Shown here: positions 17,740 to 25,923 of the stretch, piece after piece | Numbering within the stretch: the stretch's first letter is position 1 | Layout of the letters: each line of letters starts with the position of its first letter | Assembly: GCA_011774835.1 (NCBI GenBank) | Contig: JAACAK010000028.1 | Coordinates: forward strand, 12,498-50,799 | Source of the DNA: Candidatus Kutchimonas denitrificans | GTDB taxonomy: Bacteria; Gemmatimonadota; Gemmatimonadetes; Palauibacterales; KS3-K002 | Reading direction: 5' to 3' | DNA: 38,302 bases | Made by a program: the position numbers and the translations under genes | The notes under the pieces: model-generated | The model's database searches: none | Told to the model about the DNA's origin: nothing | Seen by the model: only the letters and a program-made list of their open reading frames with translations

Positions 17740-18942
17740 ATGAGTCGGACCGAGAAACTGATTAGCGAGGTCGACCGCTGGAGTGCCCACAACTACCATC
17801 CCCTGCCCGTGGTCCTCGAGCGTGGGGAGGGCTGTTGGGTCTGGGACGTCGAGGGCAACCGTTACCTCGACATGCTGAGCGCCTATTCGGCGGTCAATCA
17901 GGGGCACCGGCACCCCCGGATCATCGCCGCGCTGAACGAGCAGGCCGGGCGGCTGACGCTGACCTCACGGGCATTCCACAACGACCAGATGGGCGCGTTT
18001 CTCCATCAGCTCTGTGAGCTGGTCGGCTACGAGAAGGCGCTCCCGATGAACACCGGCGCGGAGGCGGTGGAGACCGCGATCAAGGCGGTGCGCAAGTGGG
18101 GCTACACGGTGAAGGGCGTCGCGCCGGACAAGGCCGAGATCATCGTCTGCGACAACAACTTCCACGGCCGCACCACGACGATCGTCGGCTTCTCCAGCGA
18201 GGAGGCGTACCGGTCGGGGTTCGGGCCGTTCACGCCGGGATTCAAGCTGATCCCGTACGGCGATGTGGACGCTCTGGCCGGAGCGATGACTGAGCACACG
18301 GTCGGATTCCTGGTCGAGCCGCTGCAGGGCGAGGGCGGTGTCGTGGTGCCGCCGGAGGGATTCCTGAAGGCGGCCGCCCGGCTGTGCCGTGAGCACGGCG
18401 TAAAGCTCATGTCGGACGAGATCCAGACCGGGCTCGGCCGCACGGGCCGGATGCTGTGCAGCGAATGGGAGGACGTGCGGGCCGACGTGGTGATGTTGGG
18501 AAAGGCGTTGGGCGGTGGCGTCTATCCGGTATCCGCCTGCGTTGCCGACGACGAGGTCATGGACGTCTTCACGCCTGGCGACCACGGCTCCACCTTCGGC
18601 GGCAATCCGCTGGCCGCCGCCGTGGGTCGGGCGGCGCTGGACGTGATCGTCGACGAGGACCTGCCCGGCCGGGCCGCCGAGCTGGGCGCCTGGTTCGTGA
18701 ACGAGCTGCAGGGGATCGACTCGCCGCACGTGGAGGCGGTTCGCGGCAAGGGTCTGATGGTCGGGGTGGTCATCAAAGAGTCATCGGGCACGGCCCGACC
18801 CTTCTGCGAGAAACTGATGGAGCGGCGCATACTTGCCAAGGAGACGCATCGACAGGTCGTGCGGTTCGCACCGCCCCTGGTGATCACACGCGAGATACTG
18901 GAAGAGGCTCTCGAGTCGATCCGTGAGGTGTTGCTGGGGTAG
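17740..18942 (+). CDS. rocD: Ornithine aminotransferase
   Basis: A 400-residue class III PLP aminotransferase. Motifs in order: EGNRYLDMLSAYSAVNQGHRHP, MNTGAEAVETAIKAVRKWGY, DNNFHGRTTTIVGFS, SDEIQTGLGRTGRM, and the PLP lysine in LGKALGGGVYPVSA (Lys255), then HGSTFGGNPLAAAV. The SAYSAVNQGH and MNTGAEAVETAIK readings are characteristic of ornithine aminotransferase, which converts ornithine and 2-oxoglutarate to glutamate semialdehyde and glutamate. ATG at 17740 follows GAGGGAAAG. Likely role: arginine/ornithine breakdown toward proline or glutamate. Confidence 0.9.
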   Translation: MSRTEKLISEVDRWSAHNYHPLPVVLERGEGCWVWDVEGNRYLDMLSAYSAVNQGHRHPRIIAALNEQAGRLTLTSRAFHNDQMGAFLHQLCELVGYEKALPMNTGAEAVETAIKAVRKWGYTVKGVAPDKAEIIVCDNNFHGRTTTIVGFSSEEAYRSGFGPFTPGFKLIPYGDVDALAGAMTEHTVGFLVEPLQGEGGVVVPPEGFLKAAARLCREHGVKLMSDEIQTGLGRTGRMLCSEWEDVRADVVMLGKALGGGVYPVSACVADDEVMDVFTPGDHGSTFGGNPLAAAVGRAALDVIVDEDLPGRAAELGAWFVNELQGIDSPHVEAVRGKGLMVGVVIKESSGTARPFCEKLMERRILAKETHRQVVRFAPPLVITREILEEALESIREVLLG

Positions 18943-18953
18943 TCGCGGCGAGC

Positions 18954-19289
18954 TCAGCCCACGACGGCGCGGGCGTCGTCCCGCCAGCAAAGCCGGGCCT
19001 GCGGGTAGATGAACATGCGGCCATCCCGCAGGTCCTCCAGCAGCAGCGCGCAGCTTGTCGCCCTGCCGCTCCAGAACGCGCGCTGGCCGAACGGGTGGCC
19101 TCGCGGGCAGGACTGCGTTCCGAAGAAATCGCACAGCGTGGACGTGCCGCAAACAGGGCAGGGCACTTCGACAGGATACGGGCGGCGAACAGGCCAGAAC
19201 TCGGCGTCCCGCCAGCGCAACTCGGTTCGCGTCTCCGGGAAAGCCGAAGAACCGTAGGTCTCCGATCGATTTCCGGTAACAGGATCCAT
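18954..19289 (-). CDS. Small zinc-ribbon-like protein (hypothetical)
   Basis: A 111-residue protein. Cysteines are arranged as CPVCG, then TLCDFF, then SCPRGH, which could hold a zinc ion. The rest is rich in Trp, Arg and acidic residues, with no signal peptide. I recognise no family. Start: an ATG at 19295 gives two more residues, but a perfect TATAAT on the minus strand at 19303-19298 would place transcription start near 19291, so the ATG at 19289 would be the first codon of an almost leaderless mRNA. It ends 11 bases from the convergent ornithine aminotransferase stop. Confidence 0.6.
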   Translation of the reverse strand: MDPVTGNRSETYGSSAFPETRTELRWRDAEFWPVRRPYPVEVPCPVCGTSTLCDFFGTQSCPRGHPFGQRAFWSGRATSCALLLEDLRDGRMFIYPQARLCWRDDARAVVG

Positions 19290-19297
19290 CGTCATGC

Positions 19298-19303
19298 ATT
19301 ATA
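19298..19303 (-). promoter_or_regulatory. -10 element of a near-leaderless promoter
   Basis: The minus strand reads TATAAT exactly at 19303-19298. The best -35 at 17-base spacing is TTTCGC, which is weak. The predicted start near 19291 lies two bases before the ATG at 19289. The same bases read TATAGT on the plus strand (19300-19305) and could also serve the divergent gene at 19374. Confidence 0.45.
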
Positions 19304-19373
19304 GTCGGCCAGGTGGCGGAGCGAAAAGTCCCCACCGATTCGATGGACGCCGCCTAGAGGTCGAGGTCTGCCG

Positions 19374-19886
19374 TTGAAGTCGATGCTCGAACCGGGTCTT
19401 CTCTACTTCGCTTACGGATGCAACATGGATCGCGAGCTCCTCGCGGGCGTGCTCGACCGTGATCCGGGTCCGGGTCAGGCGGCCCGGCTCGACGACTGGC
19501 GACTCGCGTTCAACAAAGGCGGGGAAGGGGGCGCCGGATGGCGCATCGTCGCCAACCTGATGGAGGCGCAGGGGTGCGTCGTGTACGGGGTCGTCTATCG
19601 GCTGCCGGCCGATCGCCTGAAGCGTCTCGATGAGTTCGAGGGTGTGCCGCACCACTATCGCCGCACGACCGTATGGGTGGAGCCGCTGAGGCGGCGGGCG
19701 GCCCAGGCCGCGTTGGCCTACCTGGCGCAGTCGGGGCACCTGGTGACGGAGGGTGAGCCGCACCCCGAATACCTCGGCCACCTTCTGCGGGGCGGTGCGG
19801 CCCACGGCTGCCCGGCCGCTTACCTCGACTGGCTGCGTGACCTGGCCCGGGGCGACGCGAGGGAGTGCTTCCGGCCGATCGATTGA
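19374..19886 (+). CDS. Gamma-glutamylcyclotransferase-fold protein
   Basis: A 170-residue protein of the GGCT/AIG2-like fold, whose members cyclise gamma-glutamyl peptides to 5-oxoproline or act on gamma-glutamylamines. The substrate loop YFAYGCNMD (YGSNM in classical members) is at residues 11-19 and the catalytic glutamate is present in RLDEFEGVPHHYRR (near residue 86). The other strands (CVVYGVVYRL, RTTVWVEPL) fit. TTG at 19374 sits eight bases after GAGG; the ATG at 19383 is an alternative. Divergent from the zinc-ribbon-like gene. The actual substrate is unknown. Confidence 0.78.
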   Translation: MKSMLEPGLLYFAYGCNMDRELLAGVLDRDPGPGQAARLDDWRLAFNKGGEGGAGWRIVANLMEAQGCVVYGVVYRLPADRLKRLDEFEGVPHHYRRTTVWVEPLRRRAAQAALAYLAQSGHLVTEGEPHPEYLGHLLRGGAAHGCPAAYLDWLRDLARGDARECFRPID

Positions 19887-19902
19887 TCCGGGCGGCGATC
19901 GC

Positions 19903-21285
19903 TCAGGGCAGGTAGCGGGCGCAGCCGCTGAGACCGGTGGCGTCGCTCAAATGCAGATCGGGGAGCGGTTTCGCCTGCAGCAGGTACGTCTCCAGCACGC
20001 CGGTCAGCTCGTGGAACAGCCGATCGAAGAGGGTGATCAGGTCGCGGGTACCGAACTGTCGGTCCCCGGGAACCAGGGCTCGCGACATGACCAGGTCGAG
20101 GGAGCGCCCTCGCTGAGTCAGGGATCGGTCCAGGTGTAGCGCCAGTAGGGCACCCTTCGCGTAGACGAGCCGCCGCGCGCGGCTGTCCGAACGGTAGGCC
20201 CGGGCGGCGTCCACCAGGCTCATCGCCCCGTCCCGCTCGAGGAATCGCATCTCGGCGTTCAGGTCGGCCAGACACGCGTCGGCCTCGGCCTCGGTCCAGG
20301 CCGCGGCCGCCCGGGCCGACTTCACACCGTAGTATTCGGTGAACCCCTCGCGAAACCAGACCGCGTCCTCGGCGATCGTCGCGCCGTTGCTCCACCAGTG
20401 GAAGATCTCGTGGGCCAGGACCCCCGGGTCGGGCGGCTGGACCACGCTGCTGCGGCCCGCCGCTCCGCCTCGCATGAAGCTCCGCGGCACGACGACGGCG
20501 CTCCAGAGGTCGCCGCCGCCCGAGGGCCCCGCACCCAGGATCTCGAGTTCGGTCCTCACGATCGCGATGACTTCCGCAGGATCCAGCTCGTCGCCCCCGG
20601 GCGACGTGCCGACTCGGAAGGTCGAGCCACTCTCGCGAAGGGTCTCCACCGCGAACGGGCCCAGGCCCACGTACTCGACGGTCGAGCCCCACCCGGCGCC
20701 GGCCTCGTAGACGGAACCGTCCCGCTCCGGCCACGGCGCAACGACCTTCCAGTCCTCGGGCAGCCGGAACACGACGGTGGCCGGGGCGTCGAGCCGGCGG
20801 AAGCGCGGGAAGAGGCTCGTCGTTCTCACCACCGCCATCTCTGCCGTGATACGGCTGCGCGCGTCGCTGACACGCTCGGGCTGGCCCGGCGGGTAGAAGG
20901 TGGGGTCGATGATATAATCCAGGGTCAACGGCTCCGAGCCTGCCTTGAGCTCGAACGTGTCGCCCTCGCGGGTCAGCGAGCCGGAGGCGCGGATCGAGTC
21001 CAGGCTCGCGTGCCCGCGTCTCAGGTCTGGAAAGGTGAAGGTCAGGACCGAGCGATCCGCAGAGACCGTGGTCGGGATCTCGACTCGAACCCGGGCGCGT
21101 CCGCTGGCCGGGTCGGCGATCTCCACGATCAACGCGACCGCGTCGACGCCGCCGTCATGAGCGTCGGCGGTCTGGGCGAGGCCGCAGGCCGGGCCGATGG
21201 CCTGGGCGATGGCCAGCGCCGTCGTGACCCGGGCCACGCGGACGGCCATATCGCGAGCTTTTCGGGTCACGGACGTCCGATCCAT
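19903..21285 (-). CDS. Secreted gluzincin metallopeptidase, M1/M61-like
   Basis: A 460-residue protein with a signal-like N-terminus (hydrophobic residues about 20-38, ending CGLAQ). The zinc site is LAHEIFHWWSNG, followed after 16 residues by the third ligand in WFREGFTEYYG. M1 peptidases usually have 18 residues between HExxH and the glutamate, and the WFxEGFTxYY wording is closer to M61, so I place it in the M1/M61 clan without naming a family. No GAMEN substrate motif is seen. Residues 50-200 are strand-rich and probably form the N-terminal beta-saddle. Two cysteines, one at the extreme C-terminus (LSGCARYLP). It starts 16 bases after the decarboxylase stop, suggesting one operon. Confidence 0.78.
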   Translation of the reverse strand: MDRTSVTRKARDMAVRVARVTTALAIAQAIGPACGLAQTADAHDGGVDAVALIVEIADPASGRARVRVEIPTTVSADRSVLTFTFPDLRRGHASLDSIRASGSLTREGDTFELKAGSEPLTLDYIIDPTFYPPGQPERVSDARSRITAEMAVVRTTSLFPRFRRLDAPATVVFRLPEDWKVVAPWPERDGSVYEAGAGWGSTVEYVGLGPFAVETLRESGSTFRVGTSPGGDELDPAEVIAIVRTELEILGAGPSGGGDLWSAVVVPRSFMRGGAAGRSSVVQPPDPGVLAHEIFHWWSNGATIAEDAVWFREGFTEYYGVKSARAAAAWTEAEADACLADLNAEMRFLERDGAMSLVDAARAYRSDSRARRLVYAKGALLALHLDRSLTQRGRSLDLVMSRALVPGDRQFGTRDLITLFDRLFHELTGVLETYLLQAKPLPDLHLSDATGLSGCARYLP

Positions 21286-21301
21286 CGTCGCGTCCGGTAA
21301 G

Positions 21302-22789
21302 CTACGTCTGCCACTGGTCGAGCACGGCCGAGGCCGTCGTGCGGATCAGCTCCCAGGCTCGTGTTACATGCGCTTCGGTCGTCCGCACGTTCCCGATAGC
21401 CAGCCGCAGCGCGTACTTCCCGTTCAGTCGGGTATGGGACAGGTAGACCTCGCCGCTGGCGTTCAGCCGCTGCAGCAGTTTCTCGTTGAACTCGTTCAGC
21501 CGGGCGTCGGCGGCCGCACCATCGGCGGTGGCGTCCGATGACAGTTCGGGCGGTCGGGCGCGAAAGCAGACCACGCTGAGCGGCGTGGGTGCGAGTCGCT
21601 CGAACCCGGGGTCCTCGTCCACCCAGGCGGCGAACCGCTGCGCCATCTCGATGTGGTTCGCCAGCCGTTTTCGTATCCCTTCCGCCCCGAACGCTCGGAG
21701 CACCATCCACAGCTTGAGGCCGCGGAACCGCCGACCCAGCGACACGCCCCAGTCCATGTAGTTCGTGGGCTCGCCGTCGACGCTGGTGCGCAGGTACTCC
21801 GGTACCAGACTGAAGGCCCCGGTCAGCGTGGCGGCGTCGCGCGTGTACAGCGCGCTGCAGTCGATCGGGGTGAACAGCCACTTGTGTGGGTTGACCACGA
21901 TCGAGTGGGCGGCGTCGCAGCCGGCCAGCAGATGACGGTATTCGGGCACGATGGCGGCGGAACCGGCGTAGGCAGCGTCCACGTGCAACCACAGGTCTCG
22001 ACGTTCGCAGATCCTCGCGATCTCCGGGACCGGGTCGATGCTCGTCGTCGATGTGGTGCCCACCGTCGCCACGACGCAGAACGGTCTGTAGCCCGCGCTC
22101 GCGTCCTCGTCGATCGCGGCCTCCAGCGCCGCCGCGTCCATACGAAAGGCATTGTCGGTCGGAATCTTCCTGACGCCGCGCTGTCCCAAGCCCAGCACCA
22201 GCGCCGCTTTCTCCACCGACGAATGGGCCTGCTCCGATGTGTAGAGCCGCAGCAGCGGCAGGTCGTCGCGCCCGGACATGCCGCGTTCGCGGATCTCGAG
22301 CTCGGAAAGGGCGTGGCGGGCGGCGGCAACGGCGCACAGGGTCGAGACCGATGCGGTGTCCATGATCACACCGGCGAAACCGGCGGGCAGGCCGAGCAGC
22401 TGGCGGAGCCAGTCCAGTGCCACCGCCTCCAGCTCGGTGGCCGCTGGTGCCGTTTGCCACAGCATGGCATTCACGTTGAGCGCGGAAGAGAGCAGCTCGC
22501 CCAGGATGCCCGGCGCCGACCCCGTGATACCGAAATAGGCGAAGAACGACGGGTGGTTCCAGTGCGTGATCCCGGGGACGACGACCCGCTCGTAATCGTC
22601 CAGGATCTGGTCCAGGGGCTCAGCGTTGTCCGGTGCGCTCTCCGGCAAAGCCGCCTTCACCGCGCCCGGCTCGATCGGTGGCAGCACGGGGAACCGGTCG
22701 GGATCGCTCAGATACGAGGCGATCCAGTCGAGGGCTCGCACGCCTGCATGCTTGAATTCGTCGACCGGAACATCGCGGGCGTCGTCCAT
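21302..22789 (-). CDS. Aromatic-L-amino-acid decarboxylase family (PLP group II)
   Basis: A 495-residue PLP decarboxylase. The ATG at 22789 follows AGAGGA at good spacing; the longer open frame to 22876 is not needed. Motifs: PGITHWNHPSFFAYFGITGSAP, an early signature of the tyrosine/DOPA/tryptophan branch, YTSEQAHSSVEKAALVLGLG, WLHVDAAYAGSAAIVPEYR, and the PLP lysine in VNPHKWLFTPIDCSALYTRD (Lys303). C-terminal LRLAIGNVRTTEAHV closes the fold. Products would be tryptamine, tyramine or phenethylamine, but substrate choice cannot be read by eye, and related enzymes act as aldehyde synthases. Divergent from the lipoprotein gene and followed by the gluzincin. Confidence 0.9.
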   Translation of the reverse strand: MDDARDVPVDEFKHAGVRALDWIASYLSDPDRFPVLPPIEPGAVKAALPESAPDNAEPLDQILDDYERVVVPGITHWNHPSFFAYFGITGSAPGILGELLSSALNVNAMLWQTAPAATELEAVALDWLRQLLGLPAGFAGVIMDTASVSTLCAVAAARHALSELEIRERGMSGRDDLPLLRLYTSEQAHSSVEKAALVLGLGQRGVRKIPTDNAFRMDAAALEAAIDEDASAGYRPFCVVATVGTTSTTSIDPVPEIARICERRDLWLHVDAAYAGSAAIVPEYRHLLAGCDAAHSIVVNPHKWLFTPIDCSALYTRDAATLTGAFSLVPEYLRTSVDGEPTNYMDWGVSLGRRFRGLKLWMVLRAFGAEGIRKRLANHIEMAQRFAAWVDEDPGFERLAPTPLSVVCFRARPPELSSDATADGAAADARLNEFNEKLLQRLNASGEVYLSHTRLNGKYALRLAIGNVRTTEAHVTRAWELIRTTASAVLDQWQT

Positions 22790-22814
22790 GGATTCCTCTG
22801 TAGCTCGTTTTCTC

Positions 22815-22854
22815 GAGCGGCCGATTGCGCCGCTCCGACCGGCAGTGCTACTAT
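22815..22854 (+). promoter_or_regulatory. Possible promoter and inverted repeat for the lipoprotein gene
   Basis: TTGCGC (22825-22830) and TACTAT (22849-22854) are spaced by 18 bases and would start transcription near 22861. The inverted repeat GAGCGG (22815-22820) / CCGCTC (22830-22835) overlaps the -35 and could be an operator. It lies in the 130-base gap between two divergent genes. Confidence 0.35.
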
Positions 22855-22918
22855 GCATCCCCAAACAAGCACTCAAATACGCCAGGTCCCAGCCGGGTGC
22901 AAGTGGAAAGGTGTTGTG

Positions 22919-23590
22919 GTGTCTATATCCTTCGACATTTCACGATTGCTTCTGTCGCTGCTGGCCGTTGCCCTTCTGGTCGCCTGCGAGCGATCGGCCG
23001 ATGTGGGATGGGCGAACCGCGAGGGCCGAGAGGCCGCCCCGCAAGGCGATACGGCGGCGTCGGGCGCATCCAACGGCAGTGCCCCCGAGGCGGCGTCCAA
23101 TTGGGCTCGCGGGGACGAATACGAGCGGTTGGGCAGGTCGCTGAGTTCGGTCCTGCGCAGCGCGAGGGAAGAGGAGGAAATGCGGGAACGTCACGCGGCA
23201 TTGGTTGCCGAGGTCGAGGACGCCGTCGCCGAGAAGTCGTCGTTCTATCGCGGCTTGATGGATCGCAAAGAGGAGATCGAGGCGCGGTTCGCCGAGGTGG
23301 AGGAGAGCGGCGAGCCGCTCTCCGACGAAGAACGCGCCAAGCTGCTCTACCAGTACCGTAACATCAATTACGAGATCATGCGGATCGTCGAATATGAACT
23401 GCAGGCGGGCGACTTCAGAGACGAGTTCTGGGAGTACAAGCTTACCGTCTTCGAACGCATGCGCGAGTTGGCTCCCGCCCGCATCGATGATATCGATCGA
23501 CTGCAGGAGCTGGAGCGCGACCGCCCGGTCCAGATCGCACCCCCGCTGCAGGAGAACTTGCAGATCCAGCCGGCCACGCCCGAGCAGTGA
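22919..23590 (+). CDS. Coiled-coil lipoprotein (hypothetical)
   Basis: A 223-residue protein started at GTG 22919 (a GTG at 22916 is equally placed after GGAAAGG). The signal peptide RLLLSLLAVALLVAC ends in a perfect lipobox LVAC, so Cys23 would be acylated and the protein anchored in a membrane. A disordered Ala/Ser/Gly/acidic linker (about 24-65) leads to a long helical region rich in Glu, Arg and Lys (about 70-200), probably coiled coil. The tail is rich in Pro and Gln. I do not recognise a family; a periplasmic structural role is only a guess. Confidence 0.72.
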   Translation: MSISFDISRLLLSLLAVALLVACERSADVGWANREGREAAPQGDTAASGASNGSAPEAASNWARGDEYERLGRSLSSVLRSAREEEEMRERHAALVAEVEDAVAEKSSFYRGLMDRKEEIEARFAEVEESGEPLSDEERAKLLYQYRNINYEIMRIVEYELQAGDFRDEFWEYKLTVFERMRELAPARIDDIDRLQELERDRPVQIAPPLQENLQIQPATPEQ

Positions 23591-23637
23591 TGATGCAACG
23601 GCCGCGGCGAACCGCGCCGCCGTGGCTGCGACCGCGA

Positions 23638-25734
23638 TCAGCGTTTCAGGTACCGTTCGAAGAAGTCCGCCGCCGCCCGATAGGCGGCGTGCCATCTGGC
23701 GTGCGTCAGGAACCCGTGGACCTCGTCCGGAAAGACCAGCTGCTCGAACGCGACGTCGTGGGCCCGGAGAGCCGCCGCGAGGTCGACGGTTTCACTGAAT
23801 GGCACGTTGCGGTCATCGTCGCCATGTATCAGGAGGACGGGGGAGGTCCAGGTGTCGATGTCGGCCATCGGCGAGGATTCGAACGCGGTTCGGGCCGCCG
23901 CCGGATAGCGGAGCGTGTCGTAGCTCGAGTAGAAGTTCTGAATGACCACGTTCCAGTCGTGCACGCCGTGCAGGTCGACGCCGGCGGCGAACAGGTCGGA
24001 GGCCCGGGCCAGTCCCAGCGCGGTCAGGTAGCCGCCGTACGATCCGCCCCATAGTCCGATGGCCGCCGGGTTCACGTCCGGTCGGTCCCGGAGATAGAGT
24101 CCCGCACCCAGGACGTCGTTGAACTCGCTGGCGCCACCCGCGCCGTAGTTCAGGGCCTCGCGAAACTCCATGCCATAGCCGACCCCGCTTCGGTAGTTCA
24201 CCGAGAGCACGACGTAGCCGCGGCTCGCCAGGTACTGGTTTAGGGCGTAGGCGTTGTGGTAGTAGCCTCGATAATGCCAGCCCAGCAACATCTGTCGGCG
24301 CGACCCGCCGTGGAAGAAGATGACCGCCGGATGCCGGCCCTCGCTCTCGGGCGGCAAGAAGAGCTGGCCGTGGATCCGAAGGCCATCGGCGGCCGTGAAT
24401 ACCACCGGTTTCGGCGCCACCAGGTGCTCGCTGGGGAAGTCAGCCGGGATCGCCGACGCCGCCAGGTCGCGGATCGAGCCGTCTTTCAAGATGGCCGGCC
24501 TGGCGGGGCGTCGTGCGTCGGAGCGCAACAGGGCCAGCGTCGCGCCCTCGGTCAGCGGGACCGGCGACCACTCGATGCCGTCGCCCCGGGTCAACGGGGT
24601 CGGCGGCCCGCCGACGGCCGCGACCCTCCACAGATGTCGGCGATCGATGTCGTCCTGGTTGGAGTTGTAGATGACGTGCCGGCGATCGGCGTTCAGGGTG
24701 ACGTACTCGACTTCGAACGCGCCCGGCGTCAGCAGGGTGGCCGTGCCGTCTCCGCCCCGGGCGGCCACGCTGTAGAGATGCGTCCAGCCGTCCCTTTCCC
24801 AGGGGAAGACGATGCGATCGTCCGCGGTCCAGGCCAGCTGATTCGCGGCGACCACTCCCCGAAACGCGCTGCCGACGCCCGGTTCGGCCCGCCAGACCTC
24901 GCGGCCCCTTCCCGTGGCTGGATCCGCGACACGGATCGACCACGGTTCCGCTTCGCGCTCGGGCGTGAACGGGATGCTACGACGCCGGGCGGGTATCCGA
25001 ATGAAGGCGATGCGCCGGCCGTCCGGCGACCAGACCGGGCTGCCGTCGCGATCCACTCCGGGGTCCATCCACCTGACGCTTTGGTCCTCGGCGTCGTAGA
25101 CCCCGACGAACGCATGGTCGCCGCGGCGGCTAACGAAGGCCAGACGGCTACCGTCGGGCGACCAGGCGAGGGAGCTGCCGCCGCCTCGCAAGGCGACCAG
25201 AGACTCGGGGTCGCCGCCGTCCAGCGGCACCGACCAGATGTCTCCGCCGCTCAAGAAGATGACGGCGTCGCCCGCGGGTGTTGGTAAGGGCGCGGCCCCC
25301 TCGGCCAGTGCCCGGGGATCCCCATCGGCGGTATCGACGATCATGATCTGGCGGCTCACCCCGTCGGGTCGACTCCACGGATTGGGCAACTCACCTTGCC
25401 GATTCGGGGCTCCGCCGCGCACGAAGACGATCGAATTTCCGTCCGGCGTCCAGGCCAGATCGGTGATCGGCTGGCCGTCGTCGTTCTCGTAGGTCGTCAG
25501 CTGACGGGCCCTGTAGTCGGGCGCCCGGGCGATCCAGATGTTCCGGACGCCTCGAGCGTTGAAGACCCAGGCGACCGCGTCTCCCGTGGGCGTGGCGACG
25601 AGGTCGCTGGGGAACGGCGCGCTCAAAACTTGCTCGAGGTCGAATGTGCCGCTTTCCTGAGCCGCGCCCGGAGACGCGAAAGCCGTCGCGGCGACCAGTG
25701 TCGCGGCGCAGAGATGCGATTCGAACGCCCGCAT
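23638..25734 (-). CDS. Secreted S9-family prolyl oligopeptidase-like peptidase
   Basis: A 698-residue exported serine peptidase. A signal peptide (residues about 1-25, SPGAAQ end) is followed by a beta-propeller of TolB/DPP-IV-like repeats (blocks such as DLAWTPDGNSIVFVRGG, SLAWSPDGSRLAFVSRRG and SPVWSPDGRRIAFIRIP). The C-terminal alpha/beta-hydrolase domain (from about residue 450) has the nucleophile in WGGSYGGY (Ser565), the acid in IHGDDDRNVP and the histidine in FPDEVHGF. It would cleave peptides in the periplasm or outside the cell. The ATG follows AAGGAGGG. Divergent from a GGCT-fold gene across a repeat-rich 190-base gap. Confidence 0.92.
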   Translation of the reverse strand: MRAFESHLCAATLVAATAFASPGAAQESGTFDLEQVLSAPFPSDLVATPTGDAVAWVFNARGVRNIWIARAPDYRARQLTTYENDDGQPITDLAWTPDGNSIVFVRGGAPNRQGELPNPWSRPDGVSRQIMIVDTADGDPRALAEGAAPLPTPAGDAVIFLSGGDIWSVPLDGGDPESLVALRGGGSSLAWSPDGSRLAFVSRRGDHAFVGVYDAEDQSVRWMDPGVDRDGSPVWSPDGRRIAFIRIPARRRSIPFTPEREAEPWSIRVADPATGRGREVWRAEPGVGSAFRGVVAANQLAWTADDRIVFPWERDGWTHLYSVAARGGDGTATLLTPGAFEVEYVTLNADRRHVIYNSNQDDIDRRHLWRVAAVGGPPTPLTRGDGIEWSPVPLTEGATLALLRSDARRPARPAILKDGSIRDLAASAIPADFPSEHLVAPKPVVFTAADGLRIHGQLFLPPESEGRHPAVIFFHGGSRRQMLLGWHYRGYYHNAYALNQYLASRGYVVLSVNYRSGVGYGMEFREALNYGAGGASEFNDVLGAGLYLRDRPDVNPAAIGLWGGSYGGYLTALGLARASDLFAAGVDLHGVHDWNVVIQNFYSSYDTLRYPAAARTAFESSPMADIDTWTSPVLLIHGDDDRNVPFSETVDLAAALRAHDVAFEQLVFPDEVHGFLTHARWHAAYRAAADFFERYLKR

Positions 25735-25762
25735 CTGTCCCTCCTTGGTCGGTAGCCCGGTC

Positions 25763-25809
25763 GTTGCGGTGATGGGCGCATGTTGCGTATTGGGCGCCCA
25801 TGTCGCAAC
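25763..25809. promoter_or_regulatory. Operator-like tandem and inverted repeat
   Basis: GTTGCG plus TGGGCGC occurs twice in direct orientation (25763-25779 and 25782-25797, with spacers of four and three bases). The second copy is also the left half of a symmetric element: GTTGCG (25782-25787) pairs with CGCAAC (25804-25809) around the palindrome TGGGCGCCCA (25791-25800), all on one centre. It lies in the gap between the divergent S9 peptidase and GGCT-fold genes and is a good candidate for a dimeric regulator site. Confidence 0.45.
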
Positions 25810-25923
25810 TGTAGGGTCATTGCCGGGTCGATGCGCCAGCTTCCCGATCGGTCGGAACCGCCGGCCGCAGGTCGGCGTTTCACCTCGGCGGCCGAGTTAA
25901 CGACTCACACCGGTGAGGTCCCG

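Noticed and set aside
21653-22918. The long open frame ahead of the coiled-coil lipoprotein as part of that protein
   Set aside because: It lies antisense to the aromatic amino acid decarboxylase gene. The lipoprotein has its own binding site, signal peptide and lipobox from 22919.
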